43,329 nucleotides of DNA from Alphaproteobacteria bacterium (GTDB taxonomy: Bacteria > Pseudomonadota > Alphaproteobacteria > JABAAW01): the NCBI GenBank assembly GCA_014238315.1, contig JABABG010000021.1:1-43329 (forward strand), read 5' to 3'. The position numbers and the translations under genes are program-made. The notes under the pieces were generated by a model that saw only the letters and a program-made list of their open reading frames with translations, did not search any database and had not been told where the DNA came from. Below, piece after piece: positions 9,595-18,215 of the stretch; positions within the stretch are counted from its first letter, which is position 1; every line of letters starts with the position of its first letter.

Positions 9595-12210
9595 ATGCGC
9601 TATAGTTCAACAAGGGGCAGAGACAATAAAAGGAAATTCGACGAGATCGCATGTGCGGGATTGGCTTCGGATGGTGGGCTCTATGAGCCGATAGGTTGGC
9701 CTAGTCAGCGCACGTTGCGAAAACTGCTTTCTAATAATGCATCTTCTAGTGCATCTCCTGGTGTATCTCTTGGTGTATCTCTTGGCGATGTTGTCGCTGA
9801 GGTATTGCGTCTGTTCGCAGCGCCTAGTTTTACCGACATCGATTTCAAAGAGATCGCGCATAGTGCTTTCAACGACTTCAACAGCACTGCGACAACTCCT
9901 CTAAGAGAGGTTGAGCATGATTTATGGCTTTTAGAGCTATTTCACGGACCGACTTTATCCTTTAAGGACTTACCTCTACAAGTATATGGTAGGTTGCTTG
10001 AGAGCATAGTTGCTAGACGAAAACGGCTGCTTATTATGATCGGAGCTACATCTGGTGATACTGGCTCTGCTGCCATCGCCGCATTGAAACCCATACGCGG
10101 TCTGCGTTTATTTATGCTACATCCGCGCGACCGCATATCGGAATTGCAGCGCAGACAGATGACTTGTAACCAGATGCCACACATCTGCAACATTGCCGTC
10201 GATGGTAGTTACGATGACTGCTTACGTTTGGCAAAAGCGATGTTCTCATCAGAGGAGATTCAAGCTCGCGGCGAGCTAGGTGCCGTGAACTCTTTCAACT
10301 GGGTTCGGATCGCGGTACAAGCTGCGGTGTATATTTACGCAGCGAATCGTCTGCCGCAAAAGTATAAGAAGGTTCGGTTTGCCCTTGCGAGCGGTAACTT
10401 TGGCAACGCCTATGCAGGATATGTTGCAAAGATGCTTGGCGCACCCATCGAAAGCATAGAACTAGCGGTGAGCAAAAATGACTGCCTGCATAATTTTTTT
10501 GAAACGGGTAATGTCAAAGTAGCAGATGTCGTGCCTAGCCTAACGCCTAGCATAGATATAATGACGCCCAACAATTTAGAACGCTTTATATTTCGACTAC
10601 TCGGTGCTAGCCCGCGCCGCTGGCGCAAGCTACTGGATAGAGCCAAAAATGACAAGGGTGTTTCCGTACCTAAACATTTTATGCGTAAGGATATTTTCAA
10701 ATTTTTCCACAGCTTTCGTTTTGACGACGAACAAACTCTAGAGGCTATGGTACAGGCATACCACAGCCTTGGCGATGCGTTGGACCCGCACTCTGCTATA
10801 GCCTTGGCGGCGGCGAAGCGAGCGCGAATAATGGATGCTACCAATAAACGTAAGAGGAGCGGTGGTATAGCAACGATTACCTTTGCAACTGCCTCTGCTG
10901 CAAAATTTCCAGACACTGTCGAAAGAGCCATTGGAACTTTGCCACACATCCCGCTGAGGCTCGGCGAGCTAAAAGATAAGCAAGAATTATATGAAACCAT
11001 TCCTGCCGAGGAAACGAGACTGGAGGAGCTAATTATCAAACAATTACGCACGACCCTCGACTCCGACCAAGAGGACGTGGGGCGTAAAGAGGAGATAGCA
11101 AACAGAAGCTATGTTGTTTCTGCGCCGAACGAGATGCAAAGCACAACTGGTTCGACTGAGGGGGAGGAGGCTATTCCCGCAAGGGAGATGGCATCGAAAG
11201 CCCCCCCCCAGCAAGAAACTACTACAGGGTATATGCCTGCGGAAGAGGTGGCTATAGGCGAGGGGTCTATAGGAGAGAGCCTTGCGGGGAAAATCCCTGC
11301 GGAAACAACTTCTATGGAAGGGAGACCCGTAACAGAAACTTCCGACCAGGCGTTTGCAACTATGCCACCTATAGGAGTTCAAGGAACAACTCCCTCTACT
11401 GGCTTTTCGCCAGCATTGGATACTACATTGTTTCCTAAAACGGCAAGTGAAGAGTCGCTTGAACAAAAAATAGAAAAATTAAAGGAAAGAACAACACAGC
11501 TTGAGGAAACGCTAGATACTTCAGCACTCGAAAGTACGAGTGATTCTGAATTTGGGATGCCTCCTACTCCCTCACCTACAACCGACAGCACTATTTTTAG
11601 CCATCCGCTAGGAACAGAATCCTCTGCGCAAACAGAAACTTTAAATCAAAGCACACAAGGTGATACGGAGCAAGGTTCGACACAAGAAACTCCTTTCAAC
11701 GAACCAACATCATCAGCAGGCGAGGACTTGCCGCTTGAAAAATCACCTAGTCAATCACCTAGTCAATCGCTTGGACAATCGCTTGGACAATATGTTGCTG
11801 CTTCCGTATCTGTAAATAAAAGCGATGGCGGGATCGAGAATTTAGCGCAAGCAGCTGAAGAAGGGCAAGCTTCTTTGGAAAGCAAAATAGCAAAGCTGAA
11901 AGAGCAAAGCGTTTTGCTAGACGATGCGGCAGAACAAACTAAACGCTCATTCGATCAGAGCGATGTGACTGCCCTCTCTGCAATTCCAGATGAGACTACA
12001 AGTGATTCTACAAGCGACTTATCCGCCTTCCCAACAGAAGAGCCATCAGAAAAGCAAGACGAGCCCAGCATCGCTGGCGCATCGCCTTTCTTCAACAGCG
12101 ATAAGCCTAGTGATACCCATGCTGAAGAGCAAACAACCGCAGAGCAGAGCCTCGACAACGATGAGCAAAAAGACGAGACGCAAGAAAGTAAGAGAGAAGA
12201 TGGATTTTAA
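9595..12210 (+). CDS. thrC: threonine synthase with a ~390-aa low-complexity C-terminal extension
   Basis: Catalytic part: RYSSTRGRDNKRKFDEIACAGLASDGGLYEP, FHGPTLSFKDLPLQV, GATSGDTGSAA, ALASGNFGNAYAGYVAKMLGAPI. Frame stays open with an S/T/E/Q-rich tail from about aa 485. Confidence 0.93.
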   Translation: MRYSSTRGRDNKRKFDEIACAGLASDGGLYEPIGWPSQRTLRKLLSNNASSSASPGVSLGVSLGDVVAEVLRLFAAPSFTDIDFKEIAHSAFNDFNSTATTPLREVEHDLWLLELFHGPTLSFKDLPLQVYGRLLESIVARRKRLLIMIGATSGDTGSAAIAALKPIRGLRLFMLHPRDRISELQRRQMTCNQMPHICNIAVDGSYDDCLRLAKAMFSSEEIQARGELGAVNSFNWVRIAVQAAVYIYAANRLPQKYKKVRFALASGNFGNAYAGYVAKMLGAPIESIELAVSKNDCLHNFFETGNVKVADVVPSLTPSIDIMTPNNLERFIFRLLGASPRRWRKLLDRAKNDKGVSVPKHFMRKDIFKFFHSFRFDDEQTLEAMVQAYHSLGDALDPHSAIALAAAKRARIMDATNKRKRSGGIATITFATASAAKFPDTVERAIGTLPHIPLRLGELKDKQELYETIPAEETRLEELIIKQLRTTLDSDQEDVGRKEEIANRSYVVSAPNEMQSTTGSTEGEEAIPAREMASKAPPQQETTTGYMPAEEVAIGEGSIGESLAGKIPAETTSMEGRPVTETSDQAFATMPPIGVQGTTPSTGFSPALDTTLFPKTASEESLEQKIEKLKERTTQLEETLDTSALESTSDSEFGMPPTPSPTTDSTIFSHPLGTESSAQTETLNQSTQGDTEQGSTQETPFNEPTSSAGEDLPLEKSPSQSPSQSLGQSLGQYVAASVSVNKSDGGIENLAQAAEEGQASLESKIAKLKEQSVLLDDAAEQTKRSFDQSDVTALSAIPDETTSDSTSDLSAFPTEEPSEKQDEPSIAGASPFFNSDKPSDTHAEEQTTAEQSLDNDEQKDETQESKREDGF
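9739..9786 (+). repeat. 4 x 12-bp in-frame tandem repeat inside thrC (encodes ASSSASPGVSLGVSLG)
   Basis: gcatcttctagt / gcatctcctggt / gtatctcttggt / gtatctcttggc, read directly. Confidence 0.85.
11743..11790 (+). repeat. 2+2 x 12-bp in-frame tandem repeat in the thrC tail (SPSQSPSQSLGQSLGQ)
   Basis: tcacctagtcaa x2 followed by tcgcttggacaa x2. Confidence 0.9.
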
Positions 12211-12261
12211 CAGATATCATATAACCTCCATGCTCTTCGATTACCTCTAGCCGTTGCTTTT

Positions 12262-15204
12262 TTAATCCGCAAGCCAGTCTTTGCTGATACGGTATTTAAC
12301 CTCCAGAGGAATAGGCAGTGATTGTTGTGGCTCTGCTGCCGAGCTCATAATGCTTTGTGCCTCTAGTGCTACTTTCTCGGCGAGTGCTGACGGGGTCTCT
12401 AGTATAATTTCATCATGCACCTGAAGTAGCATATGTACACTAGTGCCTTCCCTACTAGGATTATACTCGCCAATGCTTGATGAGTGTTTGTTGAACTTAC
12501 GATGCAAACGAATCATCGCCTGCTTGACAATGTCTGCAGCACTACCCTGAACCGGCGCGTTAATAGCCTGCCTTTCAGCGTGCGAGCGTATGTGGTGGTT
12601 GCGCTCTGCGATTGCCGATATGTGAATCCTTCTACCGAAAAGCGTTTCAACATACTTATTAGCACGACAAAACTCAATGGTTTCCTGGCGATAGTTGAGA
12701 AGTTGTGGATAGCGTGCAAAGTAAATACTTATCATCTCCTGCGCCTCCTGTTCGCTGACGCCTAGGCGACGCGACAGACCAAAGCGCGAGATTCCGTATA
12801 GCAGACTAAAGTTGACTGTCTTAGCATAACGCCGCTGCTTTGAGGAAACCTCATCTATCGGTTTATGAAACATTTCCGCGGCTGTTGCGCTATGTATGTC
12901 CAAACCTCTAGCAAAACTATTAAGCATAGAATCGACCGACGCCATCGAGGCGATCAGACGAAGCTCTATCTGCGAATAATCGAGCGCAACTAATAGACAA
13001 TCTTCTGCCGCAATGAATGCACTGCGTATCTGTCTGCCCTCATCATCGCGGATAGGAATGTTTTGCAAGTTCGGCTCTGATGATGCGAGACGACCTGTTT
13101 GCGCTCCACTAAGTGAGAATGATGTATGCACTCGCTGCGTTTGCTCCTGCACTTGCAGAGGCAAGGCTTGCGTGTAAGTCGAGCGCAACTTAGACAAGTG
13201 ACGCCATTCCAGAACTTTCGTAGCTATAGTATGTCCTTCATCCGCCAGTCTCTCTAAAACGCTAATATTGGTTGAAAATTGTCCGCTAGCGGTTTTTTTC
13301 GCTCCGTTTAGATTAAGCCGAGAGAACAAAACCTCACCCAATTGTTTCGGCGAGGCGATTGCAAACTCACAGCCAGCCAGTTCGTGGATTTCGCTCGACA
13401 ACCGTACCAAGCGATGTGAAAAATCCTCGTTTAGTCTTCCCAACGCGGCACTGTCGATGCGTATGCCCCTAATCTCCATGGCAACTACGACCGGTATGAG
13501 AGGACGCTCCAATGTCTCGTAGATGCCTTTAACTCGTTCTGGGATCATCCTCTGTGAGAAAATTTTATGCAACATCAGAATTATCGTTACGATGTCGGTA
13601 GAATACTCGCCAGCCACATCAATCGGCACGAGGGCAAAAGTTATCGCCTTGCTCCCAACTCCGAGTAAGTTTTTATATAGAGGCGCGTTATACTGCAAAT
13701 GCCGAGAAGATAATGCAACTAAATCGTGCCCACCGCTAGAATACTTACCTCCATCAAGAGTAGCCGAAAGTAAAAGTATGTCGTCGTACGATAAAACTTC
13801 GACCGAGTGCTTTTTTAATACTGCACTAGCCTGCTTCAAGTTATGCGAAACCTTCAAGATTGCGCGATCTTCAAACAATTCCTTCAATTCTCCTAACACT
13901 AACTCTAATGGTATTTGTGATGTTTCGCGTGTTCCTTCAGCGTCTGTATGTCCTAACGGAATATAAACAGCGTCGTAGCTCTCTATGCACAGAGAAACAC
14001 CAACCAGCTCAGCTGCAATGATGTTTGATGAAGAGGTGTCAACCGCGAAAGCGCACAAGCCTTGCTCGCGTACTTTGGCACAAAACTCTGTTAGCTCAAT
14101 GCTGCTAGTTATTACACGTTTTTTTACTGTTGCTGGAGAAACTCTTTTTAGCGGACTACTATCATCGTCGTCTCTAAAGGTGATCACCTTATTGGTAGCA
14201 AACTTTGGTTCAACTGGTGGTACCATTGATGGAAAGAGCCCGCCTAGCCCCCTACCGCCCTTATTATCGCTTGTGCTTTCAAGCTCGCGCAACAGCGATA
14301 GGAAATTCTGCTCTCGCAAGAATTCGCTCAACCTCTCGCGTTCTGGTTTAGGCTTTACCAATCCATCCAACGAAATTGTGCGAGGAGCATCCTCCGCTAG
14401 GGTTACCAGCTTCAAGCTTAAACGCGCTTTATCTGCATTATTCTGCAGTGCTTCACGCCGCTTGGGTTGCTTTATCTGCTCACTAGCAGATAACAAATTT
14501 TCAAGCCCACCAAATTTATTTATTAACTCTGCTGCTGTTTTGACACCGATGCCAGGCACACCAGGTATATTATCACTCGCATCGCCAGCGAGTGCCATTA
14601 CATCTTTAATTTGCCGAGGTGGTACACCGAAGCGCAATTGCGCGGCTTGCTCGTCTATTATCTGCGCTTTGACTGGATCTTGTAGCCAAACTTGCTTGCC
14701 GATGAGTTGCATGAGATCTTTGTCTGATGAGTAGATTTCTACATTCCATCCCTTTGCCTGCGCCTCTCTAGTATAGCTGGCAATCAAATCGTCCGCCTCG
14801 AAGCCCCTATGCTCGACGATTGGCAAAGAAAAAGCCTCAGCCGCCTGCCGTACTAGTTCAAATTGCGGCATCAACTCTGGAGGAGTTTCGCGCCTTTGCG
14901 CCTTATATTCGGGATATATTTCTGAACGAAAGCTCTTACCCTTCGCATCGAAGACGACCAAACAACGCTTTACGCTACTCTTTCGGAGCAAAAGCGCGAG
15001 CATTCTGGTAAATCCATATACGGCATTTACCGGTGTTCCATCCTTGCGCGTCATTGGCGGTAGCGCGTAGAAAGCACGGAAAACGTAGCCGTATCCATCT
15101 ACCAGCGTAAGGTCTGCCTCACGCGAGATATTTTGTCGTTCAGATTGTTTTACTGTTTGGACTGTTACTGCCTCTGATTTTTCGCCCAATCTATTTTTAT
15201 TCAT
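12262..15204 (-). CDS. polA: DNA polymerase I
   Basis: 980 aa; 5' nuclease N-terminus (LVDGYGYVFRAFYALPPMTRKDGTPVNAVYGF), polymerase motifs DYSQIELRLIASMA, RRYAKTVNFSLLYGIS, LQVHDEIILE. Confidence 0.97.
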   Translation of the reverse strand: MNKNRLGEKSEAVTVQTVKQSERQNISREADLTLVDGYGYVFRAFYALPPMTRKDGTPVNAVYGFTRMLALLLRKSSVKRCLVVFDAKGKSFRSEIYPEYKAQRRETPPELMPQFELVRQAAEAFSLPIVEHRGFEADDLIASYTREAQAKGWNVEIYSSDKDLMQLIGKQVWLQDPVKAQIIDEQAAQLRFGVPPRQIKDVMALAGDASDNIPGVPGIGVKTAAELINKFGGLENLLSASEQIKQPKRREALQNNADKARLSLKLVTLAEDAPRTISLDGLVKPKPERERLSEFLREQNFLSLLRELESTSDNKGGRGLGGLFPSMVPPVEPKFATNKVITFRDDDDSSPLKRVSPATVKKRVITSSIELTEFCAKVREQGLCAFAVDTSSSNIIAAELVGVSLCIESYDAVYIPLGHTDAEGTRETSQIPLELVLGELKELFEDRAILKVSHNLKQASAVLKKHSVEVLSYDDILLLSATLDGGKYSSGGHDLVALSSRHLQYNAPLYKNLLGVGSKAITFALVPIDVAGEYSTDIVTIILMLHKIFSQRMIPERVKGIYETLERPLIPVVVAMEIRGIRIDSAALGRLNEDFSHRLVRLSSEIHELAGCEFAIASPKQLGEVLFSRLNLNGAKKTASGQFSTNISVLERLADEGHTIATKVLEWRHLSKLRSTYTQALPLQVQEQTQRVHTSFSLSGAQTGRLASSEPNLQNIPIRDDEGRQIRSAFIAAEDCLLVALDYSQIELRLIASMASVDSMLNSFARGLDIHSATAAEMFHKPIDEVSSKQRRYAKTVNFSLLYGISRFGLSRRLGVSEQEAQEMISIYFARYPQLLNYRQETIEFCRANKYVETLFGRRIHISAIAERNHHIRSHAERQAINAPVQGSAADIVKQAMIRLHRKFNKHSSSIGEYNPSREGTSVHMLLQVHDEIILETPSALAEKVALEAQSIMSSAAEPQQSLPIPLEVKYRISKDWLAD

Positions 15205-15230
15205 ACCTATCTTTATTCATATTGCTCCAA

Positions 15231-16637
15231 CTAGCTTCCATCCAAGGTTATGATGTCGTCTATTCGCCCTGCTTGCAAGTGCTCGTATGAGCTTTTTATC
15301 AACGAACCCATTGGTCGCACCCTAGGTCCGGTCGGTTCCATCAAGACATAAGTTACTCCCTTATATGTGTATGTTACTTCACCTTTTTTGACTGGCAATT
15401 CAACGCCCAAAAACGCGTGCTTGGGCACCAAGAATAGAGCAACTTTCAGCTGCGGAGCGAGAGTCTGTAGCACTCCCATCATTGCTGTAGTTTTAGAATC
15501 GCAGTCTCCTAAGTTTTCAGAGAGCATTTCTAGAGGCGGAGAGAAACCACGAAAGCCTCTAACTTTACCCTGCGTAAGATCATTGTAAGGGATGTTTTGG
15601 AAGAAGTGTAAAGCATTAGCCACGCGCTCGCGGTCGCTATCCGCACTATCTTTGAACGCACGAGCGAGCGGTAGCAATCCAGTAACCGATTGATTAGCTA
15701 TGCGAGCGTAATCGAGCAATGTACGCTCTTTATCTTTTTTCGATGGCAATAGGTAATGGCTTGCGTAAAACTCTGAACGCTTCACTTTCATATCATTTAT
15801 GATTTTTTTACGAGCTACTGCTAATTTTGCAGAAGAATCTTTGATCAATTCTTTAGCACGTGCCTTTGTAGCATCTGCGAAGTTACCAACTTCTTTAACC
15901 TGTTGCTTATGCAGATTGATACGACTACGCAAACGCGCACTAGTCTTGCTAATTTCTTGATTAGCCCTCGCTCTAGTTCCGCTATCGTAGGCGGTTTTGT
16001 CATTTTTCAAAGGAAAGCTTATGGAGCTTCCTTGCATCACTATTGTAAATTCCAACCCTCTCGGCAGTTTTTTGTTGGCCTGTGCGACAATCATCCCGCA
16101 GTCTGCTCTTAGCTTGGCAGATAGAGCCTCGATACCGCTATGGAACTGCATTCCCGGAACCAGCGAAGAAACTCTGATATCGAGAAACTTATCGCCGGAC
16201 AGCTCGAGTTTTAGAGAAAGCTTTTCTGGGTCTTTTAAAGTTATCGAGATTACCTTAGCCCCGATATTTCCATTGAAACTAGCAATAGAAGAATTTATAG
16301 CCTGCACGCCACTAGCAAAACTTTCCTGCAAAGCGAGTAAATGCTTTTCTGCTGTTTTTTTTCCCTCGACAATAACGAAATCGCTGGCAGCTCTATTTAA
16401 CGCATCGTTTGCCAGCAACAAAGATTCCGACTTTCCGATAGCGGAGCGATCGAGCGAAAAATGTATTTCAGCTGTATTCTGCTCGGTGTCTTCGTATTGG
16501 TAGTTGAAGAGAACCTCGCTACCATCCTCCTGTTTGGAGAAAAGTATTTGTTTTGCGTGCGAAGATGCTACCTGGAAGAAGCTCGAGGCAAACAGCGCAA
16601 GCAAGAGGAAAGATAAGAGATATTTCAGGCGCATCAT
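15231..16637 (-). CDS. secreted transglutaminase-like cysteine protease-fold protein
   Basis: N-terminal hydrophobic signal (MMRLKYLLSFLLLALFASSFFQVASSHA); C-terminal ENLGDCDSKTTAMMGVL...KHAFLGVEL...VLMEPTGP fits a Cys-His-(Glu/Asp) transglutaminase-like layout. Confidence 0.65.
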   Translation of the reverse strand: MMRLKYLLSFLLLALFASSFFQVASSHAKQILFSKQEDGSEVLFNYQYEDTEQNTAEIHFSLDRSAIGKSESLLLANDALNRAASDFVIVEGKKTAEKHLLALQESFASGVQAINSSIASFNGNIGAKVISITLKDPEKLSLKLELSGDKFLDIRVSSLVPGMQFHSGIEALSAKLRADCGMIVAQANKKLPRGLEFTIVMQGSSISFPLKNDKTAYDSGTRARANQEISKTSARLRSRINLHKQQVKEVGNFADATKARAKELIKDSSAKLAVARKKIINDMKVKRSEFYASHYLLPSKKDKERTLLDYARIANQSVTGLLPLARAFKDSADSDRERVANALHFFQNIPYNDLTQGKVRGFRGFSPPLEMLSENLGDCDSKTTAMMGVLQTLAPQLKVALFLVPKHAFLGVELPVKKGEVTYTYKGVTYVLMEPTGPRVRPMGSLIKSSYEHLQAGRIDDIITLDGS

Positions 16638-16748
16638 AAAGCCTCGCTGGTAATTCTATTGAAAAACGCTACTTTTACCGAACAATCACAGAATCTATCG
16701 CCTAGACAAAAAAAGAGCAATAGCCTAGACAAAGTATTATGAGTAAAG

Positions 16749-16767
16749 ATTGGTCTAATAAACCAAT
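16749..16767. promoter_or_regulatory. inverted repeat ATTGGT-N7-ACCAAT upstream of proS (possible operator)
   Basis: Perfect 6-bp arms, 7-nt spacer; function unknown. Confidence 0.3.
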
Positions 16768-16832
16768 ATGAGCAATAATGAGAAGTTTATGAAACTATCC
16801 GAAGTTATAGAATTGCTATGGAAGGCTGTGGG

Positions 16833-18215
16833 ATGAAAGTTGGCGTACGCCGCTCGATGTATTTTTTGCCGACCCTGCGCGAGACGCCTGCGGAAGCGAC
16901 TCTTTTATCGCATAAGTTGATGCTACGCGCAGGTTTGATTCGCCAAGCTAGCTCTGGTCTTTACAATTGGCTACCATTGGGATTCCGTGTTTTAAAAAAA
17001 ATAGAAGAGATAGTACGTCAAGAGCAAGATCGAATTGGCGCACACGAGTGCCTGATGCCGACTATTCAATCTGCCGAACTATGGCAGAAATCCGGCCGCT
17101 ACGAAGACTACGGCAAGGAGATGCTACGCATTAAGGATCGACACGGCAGAGCATTGCTCTACGGTCCTACCAACGAAGAGGCTATAACAAGCTTATTTGC
17201 GGAGACGGTCAAAACCTATAAAGAGTTACCGCAACGACTCTATCATATTCAGTGGAAATTTCGTGACGAAATCCGCCCTCGCTTTGGCGTCATGCGCGCA
17301 CGCGAATTCTATATGAAGGACGCATATTCGTTCGACTACGACAAAAAACAAGGAATAGACTCCTACAATGCGATGTTCGTGTCGTACTTGCGACTTTTCC
17401 AACGCCTTGGCATGCAGGCTATTCCCATGCGAGCGGATACTGGTCCGATAGGCGGAGATAGTAGCCACGAGTTTGTAATCGTAGCGGAGACAGGCGAGAG
17501 CTCGTTGTATTGTGATAGTGAGATGCTATCTATGCGCTGGTCTAGTGGGTCGAGCGGCGAGTCTAATAATGATGCCAAAAAGCATGCGGAAATGGTGTCT
17601 TTAGCGACCTCGCATTACGCAGCTACGGATGAGGAGTACAACCCGCAAGAATTTGAGAGCCGTGTTCCTGCTGAACGAAGGATTAAGACGAGAGGCATCG
17701 AAGTTGGGCACGTATTTTTCTTTGGCGACAAATACTCAAAACCGCTTAACGCGTACATCACAACCGCTACTGGCAAGGAGGTGGCTGTGCAGATGGGCTC
17801 TTACGGTGTCGGAATATCGAGGCTGGCTGCAGCGATAATCGAGGCATCGCACGATGATAGCGGTATAGTTTGGCCGCCAGCGGTAGCCCCCTTTCAAGTA
17901 GGATTGATAGAGCTTGGAGGAGAAAAAGTAGAAGTGGGAGAAGTACAAGATGATGGGCTCTACGCGATGCTATGCAGAGAGGGTGTAGAGACTCTTTACG
18001 ACGATAGGACGGATGTGAGTGCGGGCGTCAAGTTTGCCGAGATGGATTTACTAGGACTACCATGGCAACTAATAGTCGGAGGCAAAAACGCCAAGCAAGG
18101 CACCGTGGAGGTGAAAAACCGTAAGAGCGGTAAGAGAGAAAGCATAGCTCTTGGGAAGGCTGTTAGCTATCTCAGACAGAACATCACATCGAAGCATGCT
18201 AGCATCTTCGACTGA
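16833..18215 (+). CDS. proS: prolyl-tRNA synthetase (short, alphaproteobacterial-type)
   Basis: RSMYFLPTLRETPAEATLLSHKLMLRAGLIRQASSGLYNWLPLGFRVLKKIEEIVR, YGPTNEEAITSLF, QIQ-type QWKFRDEIRPRFGVMRAREFYMKDAYSF, MGSYGVGISRL. Start chosen at MKVGVRRS; the ORF track start is 16818. Confidence 0.95.
   Translation: MKVGVRRSMYFLPTLRETPAEATLLSHKLMLRAGLIRQASSGLYNWLPLGFRVLKKIEEIVRQEQDRIGAHECLMPTIQSAELWQKSGRYEDYGKEMLRIKDRHGRALLYGPTNEEAITSLFAETVKTYKELPQRLYHIQWKFRDEIRPRFGVMRAREFYMKDAYSFDYDKKQGIDSYNAMFVSYLRLFQRLGMQAIPMRADTGPIGGDSSHEFVIVAETGESSLYCDSEMLSMRWSSGSSGESNNDAKKHAEMVSLATSHYAATDEEYNPQEFESRVPAERRIKTRGIEVGHVFFFGDKYSKPLNAYITTATGKEVAVQMGSYGVGISRLAAAIIEASHDDSGIVWPPAVAPFQVGLIELGGEKVEVGEVQDDGLYAMLCREGVETLYDDRTDVSAGVKFAEMDLLGLPWQLIVGGKNAKQGTVEVKNRKSGKRESIALGKAVSYLRQNITSKHASIFD

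Noticed and set aside
10410-11051. 213-aa minus-strand ORF inside thrC
   Set aside because: Antisense to well-supported thrC codons; S/R-rich translation without recognisable motifs. Long antisense frames recur all over this window (e.g. polA, lolC, ynjC), so it is a codon-usage effect.
13985-14734. 249-aa plus-strand ORF opposite polA
   Set aside because: Overlaps conserved polA coding sequence in antisense; low-complexity S/L-rich translation, no family signature.
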